From an uncultured Prevotella sp. (GTDB lineage Bacteria > Bacteroidota > Bacteroidia > Bacteroidales > Bacteroidaceae): a stretch of DNA of 15,817 nucleotides. The notes under the pieces were generated by a model. The model was not told where the DNA came from. It did not search any database and saw only the letters and a list, made by a program, of their open reading frames with translations. A program made the position numbers and the translations under genes. Below are positions 9,101-14,742 of the stretch, one piece after another. Positions within the stretch are counted from its first letter, which is position 1. Every line of letters begins with the position of its first letter. The DNA lies in assembly GCA_905373605.1 (NCBI GenBank), contig CAJPTO010000051.1, positions 1-15,817 on the forward strand. Direction: 5' to 3'.

Positions 9101-9181
9101 AAAAGCCCTTTGTGCTGCAAACGGACAGCACACAAGGGGCAATGCCAAGAACAGCATTCTCCCAAGGTTCGTTTTTCTCAT
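6161..9181 (-). CDS. SusC/RagA-family TonB-linked outer-membrane transporter
   Basis: This encodes a 1006-aa TonB-dependent channel that imports a large nutrient across the outer membrane with the SusD partner. ATG 9181 (M-R-K-T-N-L-G-R) is preferred over GTG 9190 three codons upstream. The signal peptide spans about residues 1-28. A carboxypeptidase-regulatory-like domain covers about 41-112 (IKGKVIDSQTGEPLTGAYIS). The SusC hallmark E-T-V-V-V-G-Y-N-T-Q-K-R-N-S-L-T-G follows at about 117-133. The plug spans about 135-245, including W-V-I-D-G-V-I-V-G and S-T-A-I-Y-G-S-Q-G-A-N-G-V-I-V-V-T-T-K. The rest is a 22-strand-type barrel ending R-K-F-T-L-G-V-N-V-T-F with the expected terminal phenylalanine. 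It is the first gene of the pair. No sigma/anti-sigma regulator adjoins it. The substrate is unknown. Confidence 0.95.
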   Translation of the reverse strand: MRKTNLGRMLFLALPLVCCPFAAQRAFANITAAVQSETSTIKGKVIDSQTGEPLTGAYISVSGTKKVAVTNLDGEFTIDAKPGDMLVVTSLGYEKTQVRAANNITISMASTATMLNETVVVGYNTQKRNSLTGSMQSIGSKELTNVTTANVTNMLTGKVPGMNVMPGSGKPGSFGAIIVRGKSTINGSTAPLWVIDGVIVGKDPGDINPNDIETLTVLKDAASTAIYGSQGANGVIVVTTKGAQAGKTSISLSAKAGISTLNNGNVKMMDGAELYDLYKSFTNPEKVKFPRWNEELRNSNFDWWKLAKHTGNVQNYDLTINSGGEKLSAVFTGGVYKENGAVRGYDYTRYNTMVKLNFRPYSWIAIRPAINGSKGAIDDRQRSTSAMYSMLPWDSPYDANGKIVGNKSPMWVNSNSTNYLYELQYNWSKYDSYAFNGNFDFDLYLTDWLTFSSVNSYRWNTHQDKSYEDPRTSGAQDKGRVSESTSTSIRRYTSQLLKATRNFGKYHGFLMLGYEFNDGEYRFHSSNGMGLVPGYAQLDIAATPEAVGGNKYEWAVQSFFANLNTDYADKYLLQLSLRTDGASNFGSDAAYGTFFSVSGGWVATAEEWFKVPYVDYLKVRASYGSVGSRPNTLYPQYGLYSLRAAYNEVPGAVISQWANKKLTWEKSYTAGLGIDLNMFHRLRMTFDFYRKRTSNLLFAVPVSGVMGITSIWQNIGELTNTGFETTLSADIIKNKDLTWTVDANLSTNSNKIKKLYGGKDQIIQGDGIAGSTSTLLRPGLSADTYYLREWAGVDPETGAPQWFTTDANGNRVVTKNYAQADEVALDKRATPKVFGSFSTTIAYKGFDLNAVFGYSLGAYIYNYSRQEYDSDGAYTDRNQYRLQKGWSRWQHKGDIATHPAPAYNNKSNSNKASTRYLENADFLKLRSLTLGYNFNLKTQIVKALRVYISGENLFCITDYSGVDPELPAADDGRDASGERSTALAISTGAGVYPSVRKFTLGVNVTF

Positions 9182-9273
9182 TTTCTTCACGCTTTAAAGG
9201 TTTATGTTTTGTTTAGTGCTAATGTTGTAGTCTTAAGGGGCTGCTTTACACGCCACTTCATGTTAGATGGTTG

Positions 9274-9281
9274 CAAATTTA
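9274..9281 (-). promoter_or_regulatory. Bacteroidetes -7 box TAAATTTG for the SusC/SusD operon
   Basis: The minus strand reads TAAATTTG, an exact TAnnTTTG match about 92 bases upstream of ATG 9181. An A-rich tract (T-run on plus at 9287-9294) lies just upstream. A convincing -33 TTG is absent. Confidence 0.45.
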
Positions 9282-9585
9282 TAGCATTTTTTTTAATCTA
9301 CACTTGTTTTGCTTTTTTATTTGTGGAAAAGTTGTTTTTTCTTTCTACGAGTGAATGGTCTTGAAAGTGGCATTTGCCCTTCGCATTATGGCGCATCTGT
9401 AGTGTGATGAACCCCTATTAAAGGGGAAGTGGCAGCATGTGCGTTGCAAGAAACCCGAGGGAAAAACACAAAAAAAAGCATCTGGTTAAGACGGTAAAAA
9501 AACGTTCCTTGCAGTCTTGGCGTTAATGTTTACAGCCTTTCTTCCACTTTTGAAACGTATAATAACATAAAATAACCTCAGAATG

Positions 9586-9616
9586 TTGGCAGGTTCTGTA
9601 AAAATACGTAATTTTG
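9586..9616 (+). promoter_or_regulatory. Bacteroidetes-type promoter (-33 TTG, 20-base spacer, -7 TAATTTTG) upstream of the BspA-like gene
   Basis: TTG at 9586-9588 and TAATTTTG at 9609-9616 are separated by 20 bases, matching both boxes and the spacing expected for the Bacteroidetes primary sigma factor. A start near 9623 would give a leader of about 400 bases before ATG 10027. Confidence 0.5.
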
Positions 9617-9724
9617 CAAAAAGATCGGACAAAGGGGTTAAAGCCTTAGTGAAGGTCAAGACATGTAAAAGCACGTTCGTATTAAGCGCCTATGAGGAGA
9701 GGGTGAGTACTTCGCAACGCACAC

Positions 9725-9973
9725 GGATGCACACAAAGGCTGCATCCCAAAGAGAATGGAGAGGGGACTAAAGCCGCTTTATTGGGAGTTACGGAAGCAA
9801 CGCACGTATTAAAACTTACATTTGTCATGAGAAACAAAAGGATAAGACGCAGAGAATACAACTAGAAAAGGGCAGTGCGCCCTCGTCGGCACTAACCATT
9901 GTGCCGGCAACTGGCCTCATGCATCGGCCGTGTGACACACGGAGTTTGCAACAGGGCCTAAGGCTAACCTTAG
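9725..9973 (+). promoter_or_regulatory. structured 5' leader with serial perfect hairpins
   Basis: Four separate perfect stems lie in the predicted BspA leader. They are GGATGCA/TGCATCC (9725-9731, 9741-9747), CGGCAC/GTGCCG (9887-9892, 9901-9906), CCGTGTG/CACACGG (9928-9934, 9936-9942) and CTAAGG/CCTTAG with tetraloop CTAA (9958-9963, 9968-9973). None is followed by a T-run, so they are not ordinary terminators. No known riboswitch class is recognised. A regulatory leader is an inference. Confidence 0.4.
9817..9824 (+). promoter_or_regulatory. alternative -7 box TACATTTG for the BspA-like gene
   Basis: This is an exact TAnnTTTG match on the plus strand. No good TTG sits 19-21 bases upstream. 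If used, it gives a leader of about 195 bases that still contains the last three hairpins. Confidence 0.3.
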
Positions 9974-10026
9974 TGTTTGGGCATCTAACCTTGTAATTTA
10001 AAACAATTTTTATAACTCACAGTAAC

Positions 10027-13000
10027 ATGAACACTTTTAGACTATTATTATTGACGCTGTTGCTTGCGGCAATGCCGATTAGGGGGTTCTCATACACAAA
10101 GGCTCAAGTTGTTGAGTTCGACGGCTACTACTACCAAGTGGATGATGCAACGAAACTGACACTTTGTTTCATTGGAACAAAGTATGGGGACAAACCCGCA
10201 AAACCGGGCAACAAACTGGTGCTGCCCGCAAAGATAAAAGACTCCAATGGCTACTTCCTTACTGTTGTTGGGGCTGAACTTAGACCGGGTTACTCTTGTC
10301 CGGGCATCACGGAAGTGGCGCTGCCTGAAACGATGGAATATATCGGAGGATATGCTTTCTCGGGCTCTGCACTCACTAAGATGAACATTCCCAAGAACTT
10401 GGCGAAGATTAAGGAAAGCGCATGGAACAGCCTTTACAGTGCGCCCGTGTATACGGTTCACCCGCAGAACAAGCACTTTGAGGTGGATGCGAGTGGCACA
10501 CTCTACTCTAAGGGCCGGCAAACGCTTTACTCCGTGCCGTCGTCAATCAGCTTGCCCTCTGGCGTTTATACGGTAGACTCGCATGTCGAGAACATCGTGT
10601 TGTCGGCTTTCCAAAGCGTTACCAACCTCACGAAACTGAAACTTCCCGTGGGCTTGAAAAAAATATGGGACGGATACCCCACCATTGCACCCTCGGCTAA
10701 ACTCGCCGCGGTCGAAATTCCCGTGGGAAACGCACATTTCAAGTCGATTGATGGGGTGCTGTTCAGGGACAACGACCTTGTGTTGTACCCAAGGGCCAAG
10801 CCCGACAAGGTATATACCGTGCCCACAACCATCACGGGCATCGTGAACTACGCCATCTCTGCCACCTCTAAGCTGGAGCAGATAAAGCTAAACAACGTGA
10901 AAACGCTGCTGAGGTCGGCTATATACAACGCAACACTGCTCACCACCATCACCATTCCGAAGAAGATGAAACCTTATGATGAGGCCACGAAGGAAGGAAT
11001 GGCTGAGGGATGCTTCGAGTCTTGCCCCAAATTGATGAATTATGTGGTGGAAGCTGGCAACGATTACTATGAAGCTGACAATGGGGTACTGTTCTCTAAG
11101 GGCAAGAAAATTCTCTATTTCTATCCGGCCAGTAAACCGAATTATACGTATACCATTCCTGGTACAGTGGAAACGATAAGCGTACATGCCTTCCAAGGTT
11201 CCAAGAACATCACCTCGATGTACATACCGGCCAACGTGAAGGCCATCAAGGCTGAGGCGTTCCGCGACCTCCCCAACCTGAAAACGTTGACTTTCGACCC
11301 TAACTCGAAAGTGGAGTCGATTGAGTATTATGCCTTCAGGGATTGTCGTAAACTCAAAGAAGTGACGCTGCCCAAGTCTTTACTTTCATTGGGAGAAATT
11401 TTCCACATGTGCACGGACCTGGAAACGATAAACATTCCCGCGGGTTCGAAGCTCCACGACATAAAGGTAAAGGCCTTTGCCACCAACGCCAATCTTAAGG
11501 CATTCAACTTCTTGGGCGATTGTGCCTTGACGAAGATTGAAAAGAATGTGTTTGCTGGTCTCAGCGAACTGCAGGCGTTTAACATCCCCAAGTCGGTGAA
11601 TGTTATCGAGAGCAACGCATTCATCGGGTGCGCCAAGATGAAGACGGTTACGTTCCATCCCGATGCTGTAATAGAGAAAATCGGTGAAGGTGCGTTCTCA
11701 GAATGCGGCATAACCAGCATCAACATCCCTTCAAAGGTGAAGAACATTGAAAGGGAGGCCTTCTTGAAATGTCAAGCACTCACCAACATTCATGTCACGA
11801 AGGCTACAACGAAGATCAGTCCCGAGGCCTTTAAGTATTGCACCAATCTTGTTGAGATAAATGTAGATAGGGACAATACCGTGTATTCGAGCATTGACGG
11901 CTACTTGCTCACCAAGAACAAGGAAACGCTCGTGATCTTCCCCACTGGCAAGGCCAACGACCACTTCACGCTGCTGCCGCCGTCGATAACGGCCATCGGC
12001 GATTATGCGTTCTACGACTGCAAAAGCCTTAAGAACGTAACCATACCCAATAAGGTGGCGTCTATCGGCAAGCGGGCTTTCGGGCTTTGCACCAACCTGA
12101 ACACCATCACCTTCCTTTGTGATAACCTGATTGAAGCAGGCCATATCAACCAGCAGCAGAACGAGGAGTCGTTTGATGCCGATAAAGCTGCACCCAAGGC
12201 TTTTGGGAAGATACACATCAACGTGCGTGAAAACATGCTTCACCAATACCAAACCAACAGCTTCTACCAGCAGTTCGCCTCAATAAGCCCATCGTTTAAG
12301 GAGGGCTGGGAAGAGTATATCGCTGTATCTGACAATGCGGTAAGCCTGCTTGCCACTACACAAAAGGTGTACACGCTTGTCATTCCCAAGAACATTACAC
12401 ACAACAGCAAACCTTATGCGGTGAACCTAATCGGCGACTACGCTTTCGAGAATGCCCCCGCCGACATTGAAGAAGTGGTGGTTACGCCAAACGTGAAGTA
12501 TGTTGGAGCAAAGGCGTTTGTGGCCAAGAGCAACAAATTGAAAAAAGTGTTCTTCATCGAGGGACAGCCTTCGAAAGGGATGCTCAGCACCACACGCTTC
12601 GAACTGGACGAAACGGGAAACAACTACAACGAGTTTTCTCCAGATGCCAAGATATATGTCAAGAAGTCGGCATACGATGAGTATAAGGAGAAGTGGACCA
12701 AAACCATCTACAACCCATTGACTCACAAAATGGACCCAAGCCAGTTCAACTTTACTTCGCAAATTGATTATCGCATCACAGACTATAAGATAAAACACAA
12801 GTATGCCACTTTCGCACGCGAGTTTGACGTTGACTTCTCCGACTGCGCACTGAACAATGGCGCACGTGTGGCTGCGTTTGTTGGCGGAAAGAAAGTGGAG
12901 TCGAAGAAACCCGACTATGGAAATGCAACCCGACGTATACGCATGACGAGCATTGACCAGCACGGTGGCGTTAGTGATTCGTATGCATACGTGCCTGCTG

Positions 13001-13437
13001 GTACCGGTGTGTTGCTCAAGATTATCGACAAAGTAGAGGCCACCGACAATAATTTCTATTACACCATCGGCGAGAAAGACAATGTTAATTACAACATAAC
13101 GGACAATGTGATGAGGGGGGTGATAGGGAATAATACTACGCTCATGCCTGGTCACAAGTTTGTTCGTTACGTTATGCAAGAGGGAACGTTCAGGCTTGTT
13201 AACAAGCCCGTTAACAACTTCCCTGTACATCGGGCTTACTTGCAGCTGAACTCCTCTGTGGCTGGCGCCAAGTTGGAGATTGTATTTGATGACGATGAAA
13301 CCACTACCGACATCGACAACGTTACTCCTGATGCAGAAAGTGGCGACGATGTGTTCTATAACCTAAATGGACAACGCGTGAACAACCCACAGAAGGGCAT
13401 CTATATTCATCAGGGGAAAAAGGTTATTGTTAAATAA
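10027..13437 (+). CDS. BspA-like leucine-rich-repeat surface protein
   Basis: This encodes an 1136-aa secreted protein. A signal peptide (F-R-L-L-L-L-T-L-L-L-A-A) spans about residues 1-24. Residues about 85-850 carry many LRR_5/BspA-type repeats of about 23 aa with I-P-x-x-V-x-x-I-x-x-x-A-F-x-x-C-x-x-L, for example S-I-N-I-P-S-K-V-K-N-I-E-R-E-A-F. They are interrupted by four related beta inserts starting near N148, N235, N345 and N617 (N-x-x-F/Y...D-G-V-L-F...L-x-x-Y-P). Residues about 920-1085 form a second domain with Y926-A-T-F, P990-A-G-T-G-V-L-L and A1070-Y-L, common near the C-terminus of Prevotella surface proteins. The tail from 1109 (VFYNLNGQRV, then KGIYIHQGKKVIVK) resembles a type IX secretion sorting signal. 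BspA proteins of oral Bacteroidales bind host proteins and other bacteria; the ligand here is unknown. A 66-aa gene follows 11 bases downstream. Confidence 0.92.
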   Translation: MNTFRLLLLTLLLAAMPIRGFSYTKAQVVEFDGYYYQVDDATKLTLCFIGTKYGDKPAKPGNKLVLPAKIKDSNGYFLTVVGAELRPGYSCPGITEVALPETMEYIGGYAFSGSALTKMNIPKNLAKIKESAWNSLYSAPVYTVHPQNKHFEVDASGTLYSKGRQTLYSVPSSISLPSGVYTVDSHVENIVLSAFQSVTNLTKLKLPVGLKKIWDGYPTIAPSAKLAAVEIPVGNAHFKSIDGVLFRDNDLVLYPRAKPDKVYTVPTTITGIVNYAISATSKLEQIKLNNVKTLLRSAIYNATLLTTITIPKKMKPYDEATKEGMAEGCFESCPKLMNYVVEAGNDYYEADNGVLFSKGKKILYFYPASKPNYTYTIPGTVETISVHAFQGSKNITSMYIPANVKAIKAEAFRDLPNLKTLTFDPNSKVESIEYYAFRDCRKLKEVTLPKSLLSLGEIFHMCTDLETINIPAGSKLHDIKVKAFATNANLKAFNFLGDCALTKIEKNVFAGLSELQAFNIPKSVNVIESNAFIGCAKMKTVTFHPDAVIEKIGEGAFSECGITSINIPSKVKNIEREAFLKCQALTNIHVTKATTKISPEAFKYCTNLVEINVDRDNTVYSSIDGYLLTKNKETLVIFPTGKANDHFTLLPPSITAIGDYAFYDCKSLKNVTIPNKVASIGKRAFGLCTNLNTITFLCDNLIEAGHINQQQNEESFDADKAAPKAFGKIHINVRENMLHQYQTNSFYQQFASISPSFKEGWEEYIAVSDNAVSLLATTQKVYTLVIPKNITHNSKPYAVNLIGDYAFENAPADIEEVVVTPNVKYVGAKAFVAKSNKLKKVFFIEGQPSKGMLSTTRFELDETGNNYNEFSPDAKIYVKKSAYDEYKEKWTKTIYNPLTHKMDPSQFNFTSQIDYRITDYKIKHKYATFAREFDVDFSDCALNNGARVAAFVGGKKVESKKPDYGNATRRIRMTSIDQHGGVSDSYAYVPAGTGVLLKIIDKVEATDNNFYYTIGEKDNVNYNITDNVMRGVIGNNTTLMPGHKFVRYVMQEGTFRLVNKPVNNFPVHRAYLQLNSSVAGAKLEIVFDDDETTTDIDNVTPDAESGDDVFYNLNGQRVNNPQKGIYIHQGKKVIVK

Positions 13438-13448
13438 AACATGATACA

Positions 13449-13649
13449 ATGAAAAAGAGAGCATACAATAAACCAGTGGTCAATACAACGGCCATAGACA
13501 CCGAACAGCTTATGATTGGTGCTAGTCCGGGTGTGGGAGGTCCTTTTGACCCAGGAAAAGAGATAGAAAGCAAAGGCTCTGACTTCTTTGATGAGGACAT
13601 GGACGCTGATTTCGAGGGCGACGACTACACGGGCTTTGCCCACTTCTGA
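13449..13649 (+). CDS. 66-aa small protein with basic N-terminus and acidic tail
   Basis: The function is not known. The N-terminus is basic (M-K-K-R-A-Y-N-K-P), the centre is E-Q-L-M-I-G-A-S-P-G-V-G-G-P-F-D-P-G, and the end is strongly acidic (F-F-D-E-D-M-D-A-D-F-E-G-D-D) closing with Y-T-G-F-A-H-F. There is no signal peptide or membrane helix. It starts 11 bases after the BspA-like stop codon on the same strand, so co-transcription is likely, and a perfect hairpin follows 56 bases after it. From memory, short Bacteroidales proteins starting MKKxYxKP with a central L-M-x-x-S-x-G are common and uncharacterised; whether they are precursor peptides, chaperone-like tails or something else is open. 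The composition and position support a real gene. Confidence 0.7.
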   Translation: MKKRAYNKPVVNTTAIDTEQLMIGASPGVGGPFDPGKEIESKGSDFFDEDMDADFEGDDYTGFAHF

Positions 13650-13705
13650 TATGTAATAACTGTTTGAACCTTAAATCTATGAATAGTTGGTATTGAGTTG
13701 TAGGA

Positions 13706-13730
13706 TGGCGCATGGCTTTGGCATGCGCCA
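13706..13730 (+). terminator. 9-bp perfect hairpin after the small-protein gene
   Basis: TGGCGCATG (13706-13714) and CATGCGCCA (13722-13730) pair perfectly around a seven-base loop. There is no T-run; the 13-bp pyrimidine repeat begins at the very next base. It may be a terminator or 3' stabilising stem of the BspA/small-protein transcript. Confidence 0.45.
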
Positions 13731-13899
13731 CTACCACTCCTTACTTCAACCCCCTTGCTACCACTCCTTACTGTCACTCCTTGTTCCCACACCTTACTAC
13801 CACTCCTTTCTTTACTCCTTGTTTCTATTCCTTTCTTTTACTCTGTACTACCACTCCTTGCTTTCACTCCGTACTGCATCCCCTTACTACCGTTTCTTA
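13731..13899 (+). repeat. thirteen tandem copies of a degenerate 13-bp unit, consensus CTACCACTCCTTA
   Basis: The 169 bases divide without remainder into thirteen units of 13 bases, except one of 14 and one of 12. Units 1 and 3 (13731, 13758) read CTACCACTCCTTA; units 6 (13797) and 10 (13848) differ only in the last base. T at position 2 and T at position 12 hold in essentially every unit. The strand is almost purely pyrimidine plus A, with few G. The unit length is not a multiple of three and the frames crossing it show no protein family, so it is taken as non-coding. Confidence 0.85.
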
Positions 13900-14239
13900 T
13901 GCCAGTTCGTGATAAGATGCAGCAGTTACTTATCGTTTTAATTGATTCTTAACCCGAAAAAGTATCGGTAGGACATAGTCGTTCAATGCTGTTATGCTGC
14001 TATTGTCAGCCTTTCATCGTTACAAGTCGTGCGGAAACTCGCGTAAGAAGCGCATGCTTCTGCCTCAAGTCTCGTTCTTCATCATCGTATACCACTTGCT
14101 ATACAGGTGTCCGGCTTAAAAATATGATTTCGGTCTAAATGCTTAAATTACAAGGCTCTGCGATAAAACACAGGTCGTATAGGTAATGATTTAGAAATGA
14201 GCGAAGTGCACTGATACACAATATTTTGAATAGCCAAAG
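13900..14239. other. gene-free stretch
   Basis: No coding frame or RNA gene was recognised. There are two small stems: GATAAG/CTTATC (13911-13916, 13929-13934), followed by GTTTTAATT and so a weak plus-strand terminator candidate, and AGAAGC/GCTTCT with loop GCAT (14046-14061). Nothing else is supported. Confidence 0.4.
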
Positions 14240-14297
14240 AACGCTCACTATTTCACTTACAAAGATAACCCTTTTCGAGGAAAAGTGAGCGTTTTTT
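14240..14297 (+). terminator. candidate terminator with long loop and alternative stem
   Basis: AACGCTCACT (14240-14249) and AGTGAGCGTT (14284-14293) are perfectly complementary over 10 bp with a 34-base loop, and a run of six T (14292-14297) overlaps the end of the right arm. A second stem, CTTTTC (14271-14276) with GAAAAG (14280-14285), shares two bases with the right arm, so the full stems cannot form together. No gene immediately upstream is recognised. The arms could also be inverted repeats of a lost element. Confidence 0.45.
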
Positions 14298-14333
14298 CAT
14301 GTTTTTCTTCTTGTCAGTGAAAGAAAAAAGCGA

Positions 14334-14742
14334 TTATAGTCGTTGTGAGCGGTTACGATGAATGAGCTGTTGCCGTACTCGTATCGCCACCTGCTTTTGG
14401 TGCCTCTTTACTACGGTGCCATCATAGAAGCCATCTTGCGGAGCATCAAACAAATATTGCACAAAAGAGGTAGAAGCTATTAAAGAATCTCTGGATAAAA
14501 CTTAGCTCCTCTTCATAGACCTTGATTTCTCGTTGTTGTTCTGAGATTGTTTTGTCTTTTCCCTTGATGGTATCCTATAAGAGAATCACCTTCCTACGGA
14601 TTTCGTTCTTCTCCTTCTCTTTGAGGGGCGTTGTTGTCCTACCTTCTTTCTCTAATTCCGTAATACGCTCAAGTTCAGCGTTTCCAAAGAACGAGTAGAG
14701 TGTTCCTTCTACTCGCAGTTTACTTAATGCTTTTATACGTAA
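14334..14742 (-). pseudogene. remnant of a coiled-coil protein gene
   Basis: The minus-strand frame from 14742 reads A-L-S-K-L-R-V-E-G-T-L-Y-S-F-F-G-N-A-E-L, then a charged coiled-coil-like segment. A TAG at 14575-14577 (Q or a similar residue expected) interrupts it, and it continues D-T-I-K-G-K-D-K-T-I-S-E-Q-Q-R-E-I to a TGA at 14446-14448. Near 14460 another frame takes over with F-D-A-P-Q-D-G-F-Y-D-G-T-V-V-K-R-H, ending at TAA 14334-14336. The continuity of composition across the TAG suggests one decayed gene with a nonsense mutation and a possible frameshift. The family is not recognised; a mobile-element or plasmid protein is possible but unproven. Its beginning overlaps the end of the next gene, in another frame. 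Confidence 0.4.

Larger units (their letters stand above)
9182..10026. other. 845-base divergent intergenic region
   Basis: This separates the SusC-like gene (-) from the BspA-like gene (+). It holds a minus-strand promoter box (9274-9281), two plus-strand promoter candidates (9586-9616 and 9817-9824), a small hairpin CCCCT/AGGGG (9412-9416 and 9422-9426) and a run of perfect hairpins between 9725 and 9973. Short frames on both strands (for example 9583-9771) have no recognisable protein and are not called. Confidence 0.6.

Noticed and set aside
9486..9771. 62-codon frames on both strands in the divergent intergenic region
   Set aside because: No homology is recognised, both overlap the best promoter candidate, and their length is expected by chance.
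9958..9973. Hairpin CTAAGG/CCTTAG as an intrinsic terminator
   Set aside because: No T-run follows it and it lies just before the BspA-like start codon, so a leader element is more likely.
12427..13230. 267-codon minus-strand frame inside the BspA-like gene
   Set aside because: It is antisense to a conserved domain with clear family motifs and shows no recognisable protein features.
13731..13899. CRISPR array
   Set aside because: The repeats are contiguous 13-mers without unique spacers and no cas genes are present.
13687..13952. Overlapping short plus-strand frames rich in T, P, Y, F and L across the 13-bp repeat
   Set aside because: The open frames result from the pyrimidine-rich repeat lacking stop codons; all three frames give similar low-complexity peptides.
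14046..14061. Possible tRNA or small RNA around the AGAAGC/GCTTCT hairpin
   Set aside because: No cloverleaf, T-loop or acceptor pairing could be drawn around it; it is only an isolated six-base stem.
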